From: Bacteroidota bacterium
GTDB taxonomy: Bacteria > Bacteroidota > Bacteroidia > AKYH767-A > OLB10
Reading direction: 5' to 3'
Length of the DNA stretch: 41,639 nt
Assembly (NCBI GenBank): GCA_016717325.1
Contig: JADKFV010000050.1
Span: 1 to 41,639 of the forward strand
In this document: positions 1 through 10,610 of the stretch, in pieces
How the letters are laid out: each line of letters starts with the position of its first letter
Numbering within the stretch: the first letter of the stretch is position 1
Notes under the pieces: generated by a model
Told to the model about the DNA's origin: nothing
Database searches by the model: none
The model's input: the letters and a program-made list of their open reading frames with translations, nothing else
Translations under genes and position numbers: made by a program

Positions 1-23
1 CCCGTAAGGCATACGCGTCAACT

Positions 24-1302
24 TTAGCTCGAATCATCATTTGCTCGTGATGGTTTTTCCTATCATACCTTGTATCATAACAACAATATTTGGTTAGGGA
101 TGTCAATAGTATCAGAGGCATCAAATATTTTTCTTTTTATTAAAGCCATTATTTCAGCCATTACATTTACATTGTCTTTTAAATACCCACAAGCTTATAG
201 GCTAATGGCTTTTTGCTGTTTTTAATACTATTTTACTTTAATTACTTCGTAGATAAATTGAGTAACGATCAACAGCCATATCATTTTACCTTTGAGAATA
301 ACTGAGTTGTTGATTTTCCGAAACATCGTGTATATTATCGAAGTTAAGGTAGCTTTTCATGGATTTAAAATTATTTCTATTCGCCATCTCAATTTATATA
401 ATGAAAAATATCTTCCTTGTTATTTCCATCATCAATACAGATGTAAAGTAGATTGACCAAGAGAGCAGTTGTAATAACACATTACTAGGTGCCACTACTA
501 GACTTTTAATTGACGCCCTTCATTTGCAATAGCATCACCTATTGTCTGGCAACAATAATGTTACAATTACACCATCAGGGCTTCCAATTCTAACTTTTGC
601 CTTTAGTTTCTTTTTATTCTTTACGGTTTATACATCAATTACCTTCCCAAGGTTAACGTTATAATATTTAAAACACGATAATACCTGTAAATAAAATCGC
701 CTTATGGGCGAGGATACGCAACATTTCTGTAAGGTGCAATAGCTTCTGTCTCTAATAAAGATCTCCATTATTGATTTGCAATTTATGTGCAGCAGATTTA
801 TCATTTATAGAATAAGAGTCGATTGAAAAAGGGTGAAAGTATTTGTTAGAATATCAAAGCAACCTGCACCTTGCATTGGCTACTTTGAGAAATTATTTTT
901 AACTCCTGAAAAAAAACTCATAAAGTCTTTGTGGGAGTTTAATGATGGAGCTATCTTGAATTACGATTCGCCTGAATTTAGATTTGAGTTTGCTATTTGC
1001 AATTCCAAGTTTTGTTTGAAGTAGCTCGTTGAAAATTTTATCAATGAATACGATAAAAATTCTTTACTCATGGCCTTGTGCAAGGCTTTGCTTGGTAAAC
1101 ACTTATCGATATCATCTACAAATGTGCTGGCCATAGTATTAAAACTAACAACCTCCTTTGTTACGTTATGTAGCAGAGCCAAAAGATAGTCTAACCCATC
1201 TAGCTTTCTGATTCGTTCAATGAATTTATTCTCGATAGCCAAGCTATTGAGTTTGGTTCGATCGAACCCAAGATCATGTAAAAAATTAATGTATTTATCC
1301 AT
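24..1302 (-). pseudogene. IS4-family DDE transposase, copy A, frame-broken
   Basis: Start codon at 1302 (MDKYINFLHDLGF). An open frame of about 113 codons is intact (to 961) and includes the N-terminal region shared with copies B-D. The rest is found in shifted frames and includes the IRDRGY block and the RWRIEIIFKSMK block. By comparison with the other copies the stop is the TAA read at 24-26, giving an expected product near 430 residues. The catalytic triad inferred from the family is D in VIQDSS, D in IRDRGY and E in the Y-2R-3E-6K signature. Because every copy has different indels, sequencing error is as likely as true decay. Activity cannot be judged from this copy. Confidence 0.75.
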
Positions 1303-1335
1303 AAAAATCAAAGGTATGGAATAAAAACATAAAAA

Positions 1336-1349
1336 TAGTATATATACTA
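1336..1349. promoter_or_regulatory. 14-bp perfect palindrome between transposase and AbrB-like gene (copy A)
   Basis: TAGTATATATACTA is its own reverse complement and lies between the two divergent start codons. The same palindrome is present in copies B, C and D. It is a natural candidate operator for a dimeric regulator such as the AbrB-like product, or part of overlapping promoters. This is inference. Confidence 0.45.
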
Positions 1350-1390
1350 TTATAATATATACACTACTTTTGCACAAAATAAAATATGAA

Positions 1391-1596
1391 ATGGGTTATA
1401 AGTAAAAATACAACGAGTAGATAGAGGTGCTACAAAATCATTCTATGTCAACTTTCCAGCTGTAGCAGAGGCAAGTAAAATAGAAAAAGGTGAAGATATG
1501 GAATGGGTTATCGAAGATAAGAAACACATTTGTGCTACAACGAGTAAAGAAAATTGAGCCGAGGACAAGTAAACCTATGCCTCTAAAAAAAAATAA
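1391..1596 (+). pseudogene. AbrB-like small passenger gene of the IS, copy A
   Basis: Divergent from the transposase. The reconstructed product is about 69 residues, starting MGYKVKIQRVDRG and ending in a Lys-rich tail. The pattern, a first basic strand, then FYVNFPA, then a short helix, EKGEDMEW and a final strand VLQRVK, resembles the SpoVT/AbrB swapped-hairpin DNA-binding fold; this assignment is by eye. In this copy an A is missing near 1401 and one extra A near 1533 shifts the frame, although the central segment FPAVAEASKIEKGED reads correctly. Three more copies lie at the right end. A role as repressor of the neighbouring transposase is an inference from the shared 87-bp promoter region. 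Confidence 0.55.
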
Positions 1597-1627
1597 CGAG
1601 CTAAGTATTCCCTTAAGTTGACGTGTG

Positions 1628-1846
1628 CCTTGCAGGACTACCCAATGACTGTATAAGCAGTCTGCGAAATGGGTAGTTACTACGTAACAAAATACATGCT
1701 GTTTTTGATTATTACCAAGCGGTAATCCCTACGGGATAAAACTAATTCTGGTAAACTTAATGACCTTAGGCTTTAACCCTGAGTAGTTACGTTTTGCTAA
1801 ATGTGAAACATTCTTTGAATAAAAAGAAACTAAATAAAAACAATTT
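1628..1846. repeat. REP-like palindromic repeat region
   Basis: No gene is visible. The segment holds several short hairpins: a remnant at the IS edge (ccttgcagg then actaccc), GACTG-tataag-CAGTC, TTACC-aagc-GGTAA at 1712-1725, and the palindrome atccctacgggat at 1725-1737. Read on the minus strand, 1712-1737 gives cccgtagggattaccgcttgg, nearly identical to the sequence that separates the tandem IS copies at 39024 and 40721. This places the IS copies inside a dispersed palindromic repeat family. Confidence 0.6.
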
Positions 1847-3162
1847 CATTAGCGTTGCGTTGTTTTTATCAATAGTTCTTTGAAAGTATTGTATATATTG
1901 AGTTTGCAAGAATATTTTGCCTAAGACGATTTGATTTTAAAAATCGGTACGAATTGTAATTTTCTGAAAATCATTTTGTATGAATTCAGGAAAATATGTA
2001 TTCTCCCAAATAATGGGATTAGTCTCTTCAACCTCCTTTCAAACCATTGTAAACAGGCACTATGGCGATTATAAAGTAAAAGGCTTTAGCTGCTGGAACA
2101 ATATCTGTGTATGGCGTTTGGCCAACTTACACAGAGAGAAAGCATGAGCGATACTATGCTATGTTTAAAAGCCAATGCTAATAAAATGTATCATTTAGGA
2201 ATTGGAGAGGTGGTTGCATTAAGTACCATCACTAGAGCAAATGAGAATAGGTCATTTCAAATTTATGAAGACCTTGCAATGTTGCTAATCAAAGAAGCGA
2301 AGCAATTATATTCACTTGATGATGAATTGGAAGTTTCTCTCAAGGGTAATGTATTTGCCATTGATGCTACAGTAATTGATTTGTGCCTTTCTGCTTTTTG
2401 TTGGGCTACATTTAGAAGTGCAAAAGGAGGAATTAAGCTTCATACACAAATAGATTTAAAGACTTCCATTCCGGAATTTATTTTATTTTCCAATGCATCT
2501 GTTCATGATGTAAATGTGTTAGATGTTATCCATTTTGAAGCCAATAGTTTTTATGTGATGGACAGAGGATACGTAGACTACAAGCGGCTTTATAAAATTC
2601 ATACGAGCGGAGCCTTCTTCGTAACTAGAGCTAAAGACAATATGAATTACAGGCGACTCTATTCAAATCCAAAAGATGCTGGCAATGGTATTATATATGA
2701 TCAAGAGATTATGCTTAACAACCATTATGCTGCAAAAGATTATCCTGAAAAAATGAGAAGAATAAAATTTAAAGATAAAGAGACTGGGAAGGTTTTGATT
2801 TTCTTGACAAATAATTTTCAACTTAAAGCAACTGACATTGCTCAACTCTATAAACATCGTTGGAAGATTGAACTATTCTTCAAATGGATTACAACATCTT
2901 AAAGTAAAATCATTTTGGGGCCAATCTGAAAATGCAGTCAAGACGCAAGTGTGGATAGCCATATCAGTTTATGTTTTAGTTGCCATTGCTAAGAAGCGTT
3001 TTATGCTCAAACAAAGCCTCACGAAATATTACAGATTTTGAGTATCTCCATTTTTGAAAGAATGCCCATAAATCAACTGTTTCCAAGAAACTCAATTACA
3101 ATATTTCAAAGAACAAAGTTCTAAACAGTTGATACTGTTCGACTTATAACGCAACGCTTATG
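1847..3162 (+). mobile_element. IS4-family insertion sequence with 9-bp target duplication
   Basis: The termini are inverted repeats CATTAGCGTTGCGTT (left) and CATAAGCGTTGCGTT (right, complement), with a second conserved block GTTCTTTGAAA inside each end. The element is 1316 bp and is bracketed by a perfect 9-bp duplication AAACAATTT at 1838-1846 and 3163-3171. It encodes one transposase. It is unrelated in sequence to the IS copies at the window ends, although both start with 5'-CA. It lies 68 bp before the rel start codon, upstream of the likely rel promoter. Confidence 0.9.
1980..3124 (+). pseudogene. IS4-family transposase (DUF4372 + DDE_Tnp_1), three frameshifts
   Basis: The reconstructed protein is about 382 residues, the usual length for this IS4 subgroup. 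It begins at ATG 1980 (MNSGKYVFSQIMGLVSS) with a DUF4372-like N-terminal region. The DDE domain shows FAIDATVID, VMDRGYVDY and HRWKIELFFKWI followed by HLKVKSFWG, and the product ends INQLFPRNSITIFQRTKF at 3124. The frame is broken near 2097 (one base lost), near 2889 (two bases lost in the codons after FFKWI) and near 3020 (one base lost). The longest intact piece is 2111-2902. Sharp element ends and the perfect target duplication suggest a recent insertion, so these breaks may be sequencing errors. Confidence 0.85.
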
Positions 3163-3189
3163 AAACAATTTCACTTCACAAATAAAATG

Positions 3190-3215
3190 TTGTGGGCATT
3201 TTTAATTTATATTTG
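3190..3215 (+). promoter_or_regulatory. Putative promoter of rel
   Basis: TATATTTG at 3208-3215 matches the Bacteroidota -7 consensus TAnnTTTG exactly, 15 bp before the start codon. A TTG at 3190-3192 is a possible -33 element but the spacing is short (15 bp). The box lies downstream of the IS end (3162), so the insertion may have left the core promoter intact while replacing everything upstream. Confidence 0.45.
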
Positions 3216-3230
3216 TAGCAAATAACTAAG

Positions 3231-5517
3231 ATGGGAAATAAAGAGGAAAGTGAAAAATTATTGGCTGCCAAACAAATGAGCGAAGCGCAGGATAAAAAAG
3301 AAATTATCAAGCAATATCGTTCGTTGCTAAGGTCGTGCAAGGCCTATGTTACATCGCAGGATTATAAACTTATTCGCAAGGCTTTCGATTTATCGCTCAA
3401 TGCACACAAAGACATGCGCAGGCGTTCGGGCGAACCTTATATTTTACATCCACTTGCCGTAGCACAAATTGTGGCACAGGAAATTGGCCTTGGTCCCACT
3501 TCTATTGTGTGTGCATTGTTGCACGATACGGTAGAAGATACCGACATTACTTTGGTCGACATCGAAAAAATGTTTGGTGCCCGTGTATCGAAAATTATTG
3601 ATGGCCTTACAAAAATAAGTGGTGTATTCGATCACACTTCATCTATACAAGCCGAAAATTTCAGAAAAATGTTACTCACCCTGAGTGACGATGTGCGTGT
3701 AATACTTATAAAACTTGCCGACCGTTTGCACAACATGCGCACATTGGGAAGCATGCCACGCGATAAACAACTTAAAATTTGCAGCGAAACAGCTTACCTG
3801 TATGCACCGCTTGCACACCGCCTTGGACTATATTCTATAAAAACTGAGATGGACGATTTGGTTTTGAAGTATACCGAGCCACAAACGTATAAGGATATAG
3901 TTAAGAAATTACAAAATACAAAAAAAGAGCGCGATAAATTTATTGCTGATTTTACAAAACCCATTGAGGAAGCATTGCGGAAAGAAGGCTTTCAAAATTT
4001 CGAAATTAAAGGCCGCCCAAAATCCATCAACTCCATTTGGCGCAAAATGAAAAAGCAGGATATTCCTTTCGAAGAAGTGTACGATCTTTTTGCTATACGT
4101 ATTATACTCGATTCGCAACCTGATAAAGAGAAAAGGGATTGCTGGGCAGCCTACTCCATTGTTACCGATTTTTACCGGCCCAATACCGATCGTTTGCGCG
4201 ACTGGATATCAACCTCTAAAGCTAATGGATACGAGTCGTTGCACACTACCGTAATGAGCAATACTGGCCGCTGGGTGGAAGTGCAAATACGCACGCAACG
4301 CATGGATGAGATTGCCGAAAAAGGATATGCCGCCCACTGGAAATACAAAGAGTCGAGCAACGAAAGTGCTGTTGATTCATGGATAAACCGTATACGCGAA
4401 GTGCTCGAAAGTCCTGAAACAAATGCGCTTGACTTTGTTGACGATTTTAAATTAAATTTATTTCAGGAAGAAATTTTTGTGTTTACTCCCAAAGGAGAAA
4501 TAAGAACATTACCACAAGGTAGCACTGCCCTCGACTTTGCTTTCGAAATTCACAGCGACCTTGGTTGCAAGTGCATAGGTGCAAAAATCAATTATAAGCT
4601 TGTGCCTATTTCGCATGTATTAAACAGTGGCGATCAGGTTGAAATTCTTACTTTCAGCAAAACAAAAGCCCAAAGAAGGATGGCTCGATTTTGTTATTAC
4701 TGCAAAAGCAAAAAGTAAAATAAAGCAAACCATTAAAGAAGAGTTTCGTTTGAAAAGCGATCAGGGTCGCGAAATTTTTGAACGCAAATTGAAACGACTT
4801 AAACTGAATAAAGGCCATTTTAATATCAACGATTTGCTGGAATATTTTAAAATAAAAAGTGCCAACGATTTGTATTTCCGCATTGCGAATGAGTCGCTCG
4901 ACTTTGCCGAAATAAAAGACTACCTGTTAAACAAAACTCAGATAGATGCGCAACTGCAACTCAAGCAAAAAGAGGCTATGACGTTTGAAGATTTGTTGCG
5001 TGCAAAACGTGGTAACGATGACATGTTGGTAATAGGCGACAATCTCGATAAAATAGATTACAAACTTTCGGTGTGTTGCAATCCTATACCGGGCGATGAC
5101 GTGTTTGGTTTTATTACCATTAACGAAGGAATAAAAATTCACCGCACCACCTGCACCAATGCCATACAGCTGATGAGTAATTATGCTTACCGCATAGTAA
5201 AAGCAAGATGGAACAATCAAAAAGAGCTTGCGTTTTTAGTTGGAATAAAAATAAAAGGTGTAGATGATGTAGGCGTTGTAAATAATATTACAAAAGTAAT
5301 ATCGAGCGAATTGAAAGTGAATATGCGCAGTATAAGTATTGATGGTGCAGAAGGATTATTCAATGGCACCATTATGTTGTTTGTGCACGATACAGTGCAG
5401 TTGAATAAGTTGATGAGCAAGCTTAGTCAGATATCGGGCATACTCAGTGTTATACGTTTCGACATGGAAAACGAACTTGAATTTGGCCGTAAAATGCCGA
5501 ACAAAGATCTGAATTGA
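3231..5517 (+). CDS. rel: Bifunctional (p)ppGpp synthetase/hydrolase, RelA/SpoT family (one frameshift)
   Basis: Long RSH enzyme, about 761 residues, that makes and breaks (p)ppGpp in the stringent response. The HD hydrolase domain (about 60-160) carries RRSGEPYILHPLAVA, HDTVEDT and LADRLHNMRT, so hydrolase residues are present. The synthetase domain (about 260-375) has GRPKSINSIWRKM, NGYESLHT and VEVQIRT; RLRDW stands where bifunctional enzymes have the basic RxKD motif rather than the acidic one of RelA. A TGS domain follows (about 413-475), then the conserved SVCCNPIPGDD cysteines and a C-terminal ACT domain. One extra T near 4652 (acttTcagc) splits the frame into 3231-4718 and 4627-5517; restoring it gives QVEILTSAKQKP. 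This is probably a sequencing error, since all domains are conserved. Confidence 0.93.
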
Positions 5518-5640
5518 GGAAGTTGATTTAACAGCTTTATATGCCATATTGGTAAGGTGATAATCTGAAGCATCTCTTACCACCTCATGAAGTTGCTGTT
5601 TGCCAATAAACAAATCAAGGTAAAGTATACATCTTAAAAT

Positions 5641-6060
5641 ATGGAACTAAAATACGTTATCTTAAATGCAATCATTTTAATTTTTGTTGCGCATTATTTT
5701 TTTCATACTGTAAAGTTCGCCCTTGCTTTTAACAAGAATATTTCTTTCGTGGGTTGGAAGAAAATTTTCCATTCAGTGATGATATGGTTAGCGCCTTATT
5801 TATGGATATTTTTACTCAAAGGATTCATGACTCCATTACCCGGCACTGCTACTTCGCGAAAAAATTTCTACAATTCAAAAATAAAAAATACAGGAGTGGG
5901 TTTATGGGTTCTTTTTGGACTAAGCAACCATGAAGCTAATAATACTGACCAACATGTTGGCGATAATGCTAACAACTACAATGATGGTTATTTTGATAGT
6001 AATGATGCTGGTGATTATGGCAGCAGCGATAGCAGTTCTGCTGATGCTGACATCACTTGA
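5641..6060 (+). CDS. Small membrane protein of unknown function
   Basis: 139 residues, not recognised. Two hydrophobic segments are visible: about 5-25 (YVILNAIILIFVAHYFF) and about 45-62 (VMIWLAPYLWIFLLKGF). The last 45 residues are low-complexity Asn/Asp/Ser/Gly with no Lys or Arg, ending SSADADIT, likely an exposed acidic tail. It lies 123 bp downstream of rel in the same direction; a weak GGTAAG...CTTACC inverted repeat lies between (about 5550-5582). No start-proximal Shine-Dalgarno is seen. A membrane location is inferred from hydrophobicity only. Confidence 0.65.
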   Translation: MELKYVILNAIILIFVAHYFFHTVKFALAFNKNISFVGWKKIFHSVMIWLAPYLWIFLLKGFMTPLPGTATSRKNFYNSKIKNTGVGLWVLFGLSNHEANNTDQHVGDNANNYNDGYFDSNDAGDYGSSDSSSADADIT

Positions 6061-6248
6061 ACTAACTAAATTTAAGGCCTTACTTTTTACTTCAAAAAAA
6101 AATTTCGTTTATAAAACTTTTACCAAACAATTCTACTATTTTATCAAAGGCTTACTAGAAATGTTGTAAATAATTTGAACATTAATAGGAAAATTTAATA
6201 CATATTCGCAGCCCGAAACAAAATTAACAATTTGATAATATAGTAAAA

Positions 6249-7907
6249 ATGAAAAACTATAAAAAGACAATCGTGCTTATTGCGTATGCAATTATAATAT
6301 TAAATAGCCAAAAAATAAATGCACAGTGGAATTACGATTTAAGCTTAAACAATCCTATTTCGTTAGCCGCTAACGATCAACAGGATGCCCGCCTGGTAAG
6401 CGATGGCGATAAAGGTGCTATCATTACCTGGGTCGATTACAGATCGAATGTTACTGTAGCAGATATTTTTGTGCAACGAATAGATAAAAACGGATACATA
6501 AAATGGGCAGTGAATGGTTTGCCGATATGCACATCAAATAACGATCAAAAAGAAGTGAATATTACCGAAGCCGATAATGGTTCGGCAATTGTGGTGTGGT
6601 CCGATTCGCGCAATGGATTTGAAAAAGATGTTTATGCCCAAAAAATAGATTCGAATGGAACAATACTGTGGGCTGCTAATGGTGTTTCGCTTTCGACACT
6701 GGCATCCACAAAACAAAACCCCAAAGTGTTGCACGATGGTAATGGCGGTGCAATAGTTACATGGCAAGATAGCAGCGTTGCATCAAACGACTTCGATATT
6801 AAAGCCCAGCATGTTGATATGAACGGAGTGATAACATGGAGTACAACAGGAGAAAATATTTGCGCTTTTACAAATAAACAAATTAATCCACGGCTCGAAA
6901 CTGATAATGCTAATGGTGCAATAATTACCTGGCAGGATAAACGCTTCAATAATTTTTATGATATATATGTACAACATATCACCGCTGCAGGTGCAGTTGC
7001 ATGGACAGCAAATGGATTTATCATTTGCAATGCAAACGAAGGTCAGCTAAATCCAAAAATAGAACCCGATGGCAGTGGTGGGGCAATAATTGCCTGGCAA
7101 GATAAACGCAACAATAATTACGATGTGTATGCACAACGTATTGACAATACCGGTGCATTGCAATGGGTACCAAATGGCGTGGCAGTGTGTAATGCATTTG
7201 GTGCACAAAGCGCTGTCGATTTAAAATACATTCCCGGCAGTCGTTGTATGGGAGCATGGAAAGATAATCGTAATCCTCTTTCGTACGATATTTATATGCA
7301 AATGCTAAACCTGAATGGCACAGCACAATGGGCAAACAATGGTGTGTTTTTATCAACGGGTATAAATCCAAACATTGCCTACGATGGCGTAAGTGGAGGA
7401 ATAATAACCTGGCAAGATTCTATTACAGGCACATGGAATGTGTATGCTAACAGAGTGAATACTTCAGGTACTGCTTTGTGGGGCAATTCTGTTTTGTTAT
7501 GTTCGGCAGCGGATGATCAGCAATCGCCAAAAAATATAAGTGATATGACTGGCGGTGGCATTTTTGTTTGGCAAGATGGACGCAATGGTAACGACCTCGA
7601 TATTCACTGCACTCATATCGATTCGAATTATGTAACTTCTATAACAGAAAATAATTCCAATTCATTTGCCCTGAGTTTGTACCCAAATCCTGTTAGCGAT
7701 TTTTTACTCATTAACAATCTTGAAAATCAAAAAATAAAATCTGTAACTATTACAAATGCACTTGGGAAAATAATATATCAAAATACTTTCAGCAAAATTG
7801 AAAGCCTGATAAAAATAGATACGAAATTGTTTCCGGCCGGAGTATATTTTTTACAATGCTCAAACGCGGATGATAAAATTTCCCTTATTAAATTTGTGAA
7901 GGAATAG
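6249..7907 (+). CDS. Secreted repeat protein with type A T9SS C-terminal sorting domain
   Basis: 552 residues. The N-terminus KNYKKTIVLIAYAIIILNS is a signal peptide. Residues about 45-465 are a series of roughly 50-residue repeats built on GGAIITWQDKRNNNYDVYAQ followed by a W-NG-IC turn, suggesting a beta-propeller or beta-helical fold. The C-terminus begins LYPNPVSDFLLI and ends VYFLQCSNADDKISLIKFVKE, the pattern of the Por/type A sorting domain that directs T9SS export and surface attachment or release. The substrate or partner is unknown. A hairpin terminator follows at 7939. Confidence 0.88.
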   Translation: MKNYKKTIVLIAYAIIILNSQKINAQWNYDLSLNNPISLAANDQQDARLVSDGDKGAIITWVDYRSNVTVADIFVQRIDKNGYIKWAVNGLPICTSNNDQKEVNITEADNGSAIVVWSDSRNGFEKDVYAQKIDSNGTILWAANGVSLSTLASTKQNPKVLHDGNGGAIVTWQDSSVASNDFDIKAQHVDMNGVITWSTTGENICAFTNKQINPRLETDNANGAIITWQDKRFNNFYDIYVQHITAAGAVAWTANGFIICNANEGQLNPKIEPDGSGGAIIAWQDKRNNNYDVYAQRIDNTGALQWVPNGVAVCNAFGAQSAVDLKYIPGSRCMGAWKDNRNPLSYDIYMQMLNLNGTAQWANNGVFLSTGINPNIAYDGVSGGIITWQDSITGTWNVYANRVNTSGTALWGNSVLLCSAADDQQSPKNISDMTGGGIFVWQDGRNGNDLDIHCTHIDSNYVTSITENNSNSFALSLYPNPVSDFLLINNLENQKIKSVTITNALGKIIYQNTFSKIESLIKIDTKLFPAGVYFLQCSNADDKISLIKFVKE

Positions 7908-7938
7908 TCCTAAGAATTTTATTATCAAAAAAATAAAA

Positions 7939-7970
7939 AAGCCAATCAATAATGATTGGCTTCTTATTTT
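7939..7970. terminator. Bidirectional Rho-independent terminator
   Basis: Perfect stem GCCAATCA/TGATTGGC (7941-7948 and 7953-7960) with loop ataa, extended by AA/TT and flanked by an A-run upstream and T-rich sequence downstream. It lies between the convergent genes ending at 7907 (+) and 7986 (-). Confidence 0.85.
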
Positions 7971-7985
7971 GGCAATGAAAATATT

Positions 7986-10119
7986 TTAATGATGATTATC
8001 TACAGCAACTTTTAAATATTCTTCGTGCAGTTTTTTCTGCATCTCGGAAGATACCGGAGCATAATCAAAAAAACTATTTTTCATTTTGCCTTTGCCTTGC
8101 GTAATACTTCGCAACGATGCGGCAAGTTTATCTATTTCGGCAAGCGGTGTTTGCGCTTTTATTATCTGCATATTATTGTCACTATCCATTCCCATAATAG
8201 TGCTTCTGCGTGTAGTTAGTTCTGTCATTACATCGCCCAACATTTTTTCGGGCACTGCAATTTCCACATTGTGAACAGGTTCAAGCAACTGTGGTTCGGC
8301 ATTGTGAAATGCTTCTTTAAAGGCCATCATGCCGGCAATTTTGAATGATAAATCGTTGGAATCTACTGCATGCATTTTTCCATCGAACACACTCACGCGT
8401 ATATCGCGCACATGCGAACCGGTGATAGGGCCTTCAGTCATTTTTTCCATTACACCTTTAAGTATCGAAGGCATAAAGCGCGTGTCGATTACTCCGCCAG
8501 TAATACAATTGTTGTACACCAACTTTCCGCCCCAGTCCAATTTATGTTCTTCGGTATCGCGCACGGGATATTCTTTGAGTGGTGGCATACCTTCGTAGTA
8601 TGGCTCAATGCGGATGTGCACTTCGCCAAATTGCCCGTTGCCACCCGATTGCTTTTTGTGGCGGTAAGTAGCCAATGCCATTCTATGAATAGTTTCGCGA
8701 TAAGGTATGCGAGCTTTTGTAAATTCTACTTCAAGTTTATAAATATGTTGTAATCGCCATTTAGTTACTGTCAAATGCAAATCGCCTTGAGCTTGTAAAA
8801 TAATTTGTTTCAGCTCGGGCGAATATTGCACTATGAGTGTTGGGTCTTGTGCATGTATTTCGTGAAGCACAGTGCTGATACGCTCATCATCATTTTTATT
8901 TTTTGTTTCTAAAGCAACACGCACACGCGATTGAGGAAACTCGATGGGTGCAATTGAAAACGAAGCCCCTTTTGCACAAAGCGTATCGTTGGTTGAAGTG
9001 TTTTTAATTTTAAAGTTGCACCAATATCACCTGCACTCAACTTATCAATAGGGTTGCGGTTTTTTCCATCCATTATAAATAGTTGTGTAAATTTCTCCAC
9101 ACTATCGGTTGTAGAGTTTGTAAAGTCCATACCGGCTTTTACTTCGCCACTTGTAACTTTAAAAAATGATAAGCGGCCAAGGTGTGGTTCTATCAACGTT
9201 TTGAAAACAAATACCGATGCAGGTTTCGAAGGGTCGCAGGCAACAGTTTGTCCGTCATTGGTTATTTCGGGTGGCATCTCAATGGCCGATGGCGATACAT
9301 TATCTATAAAGCCCATTAGTCGCCCCGAACCCATGTCACGTTTTGCGGATAAGCAAAAACCGGAAATACATCGTGGTGCATCATGCCCAATTTTATTCCT
9401 TGTCGCAATTCATCTTCGTCAAGATTTCCTTTTTCGAAAAATAATTCCATTAGCTTCTCATCGTTCTCGGCAGCTTTCTCTACCAATGCATTATGCAATT
9501 CATTGGCACGCTCTAACTCGCTTTCGGGAATTGGCAATTTTTCGGGCTTGCCACCATCTTTGCCAAATTGATACATCACCATCTTTAGCAAATCGATAAT
9601 TTGATTGAAACCTGCACCTTGATTAACAGGATACTGCATTACAGTTACCGCTTTGCCAAAACTATTTTTTGCTTCCTCTACTGCATTCCAAAAATCGGCC
9701 TTCTCGTGGTCGCATTGGTTTATGGCAAACAATGTAGGTTTACGGTATTTGTCACAATAGTCCCAAATTAGCTCGGTACCTATTTCAACACCATGCTGTG
9801 CATTGAGCAACATAATAGCAGTATCGCAAACACGAATCGATGATGCTACTTCACCCATAAAATCATCGAGGCCGGGGGTGTCAATAATATTGATTTTATA
9901 ATCGCGCCATTCGGTGTGCATAGCTGTAGCATAAACCGACCCGCCTCGTTCGTGTTCAATATCGTGATAATCGCTCACAGTATTTTTTTCCTCTACGCTG
10001 CCCCGCCTTTGTATTAGCTTAGCCTCGTAGAGCATGGTTTCGCATAACGTAGTCTTACCGGTTTTGGCGGCACCAATAAGCACTACGTTTTTAATGTGTT
10101 TTTCGTCATAAGATTTCAT
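7986..10119 (-). CDS. EF-G-like translation factor paralog with degenerate GTPase motifs (two frameshifts)
   Basis: About 711 residues, full EF-G length: G domain, domain II, then III-V with the GGNGQFGEVHIRIEP block of domain IV. The G1 loop is GAAKTGKTTL (16-25), but the switch I RGITI is RGGSV (58-62), G3 reads DTPGLDD (80-86) with Leu where EF-G has its catalytic His, and G4 is NQCD (134-137) rather than NKxD. This matches the EF-G2 type known from Bacteroides, a paralog reported to lack GTPase activity, so the product probably acts in translocation under starvation rather than as the housekeeping factor; that role is inferred. The frame is broken near 9350 and near 9003, each a single base lost in a short run; the pieces are 9316-10119, 8909-9334 and 7986-8924. 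Confidence 0.85.
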
Positions 10120-10610
10120 ACATCATAAATTTTAAATTGTTAGAAATTAAGTTACACAAATTTGCCTAACTATGACAGTATACGCAGCAGAAATGGGAGC
10201 CATAATTTTGGCATCGGAAATGTAGAAAATTATTTCAATTACAAATATGACTAATAAAAATATTTTTTTTGTGGTGAAGGAGTTGGATTGGTGGGTGAAA
10301 TATTTAAGAAGAAATGGCAAGCAAAAGGTTAAAAGGCTTGAGGCCAAAAGTCATAGGAGATATGTCGCCTCGTAGGGGGTTAGGGGTAATACCTTATCAC
10401 CACCAACTTCCTACTCCCCACCCTCCCACCACTTTGTTGGACAACATTATAAATATCACAATGTAAAAACCCAAATATTGGAATGTACACCAAGTCTATA
10501 AATGATAACTAAAAACTATCCTGCCTTCCACATCATAAAATTCACAAATAACTCTTTCAAATTTGTTGCTTTTTTACTTGGCTATTTTTGGCGCAAATAC
10601 CCCCAACCCC
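10120..10610. other. 491-bp intergenic region with a G-rich dispersed repeat
   Basis: No convincing gene. It lies upstream of the EF-G-like gene and downstream of the DUF559 remnant. It contains cctcgtagggggttagggg (about 10368-10386) and, inverted, gcaaatacccccaaccccct (about 10593-10612), members of the same repeat family found three times at 11096-11339. A small minus-strand open frame at 10147-10347 has no recognisable character. A possible promoter for the EF-G-like gene was not identified with confidence. Confidence 0.6.

Larger units (their letters stand above)
10..1627 (-). mobile_element. IS4-like insertion sequence, copy A (transposase points left)
   Basis: Almost the whole 1.6-kb element seen again in direct tandem at the right end of the window, here in inverted orientation. 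Its termini are CATACGCGTCAACTTTA at the left edge and, reading from the right, CACACGTCAACTTAAG, an imperfect inverted repeat. It holds a DDE transposase gene on the minus strand and a small divergent gene on the plus strand. The flanks are cccgtaagg (1-9) and ccttgcagg (1628-1636); these match only about 5 of 9, so a clean target duplication is not visible here, perhaps because of recombination between copies. Many single-base differences from copies B-D break the reading frames. Confidence 0.85.

Noticed and set aside
833..1024. 63-codon plus-strand frame in IS copy A
   Set aside because: Antisense shadow of the transposase; absent as an open frame in the other copies.
4640..4670. Programmed frameshift in rel
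   Set aside because: No slippery heptamer or downstream structure; a simple extra T in a short run restores the conserved QVEILTSAKQKP and fits the error pattern elsewhere.
5930..6169. 79-codon frame overlapping the 5641 gene
   Set aside because: Overlaps the membrane-protein gene in another frame and reads MLVIMAAAIAVLLM-like low-complexity text; the 5641 frame has better start and length.
10147..10347. 66-codon minus-strand frame upstream of the EF-G-like gene
   Set aside because: No recognisable domain, composition like random AT-rich DNA, and it occupies the 5' region of a divergent repeat; no promoter or start signal.
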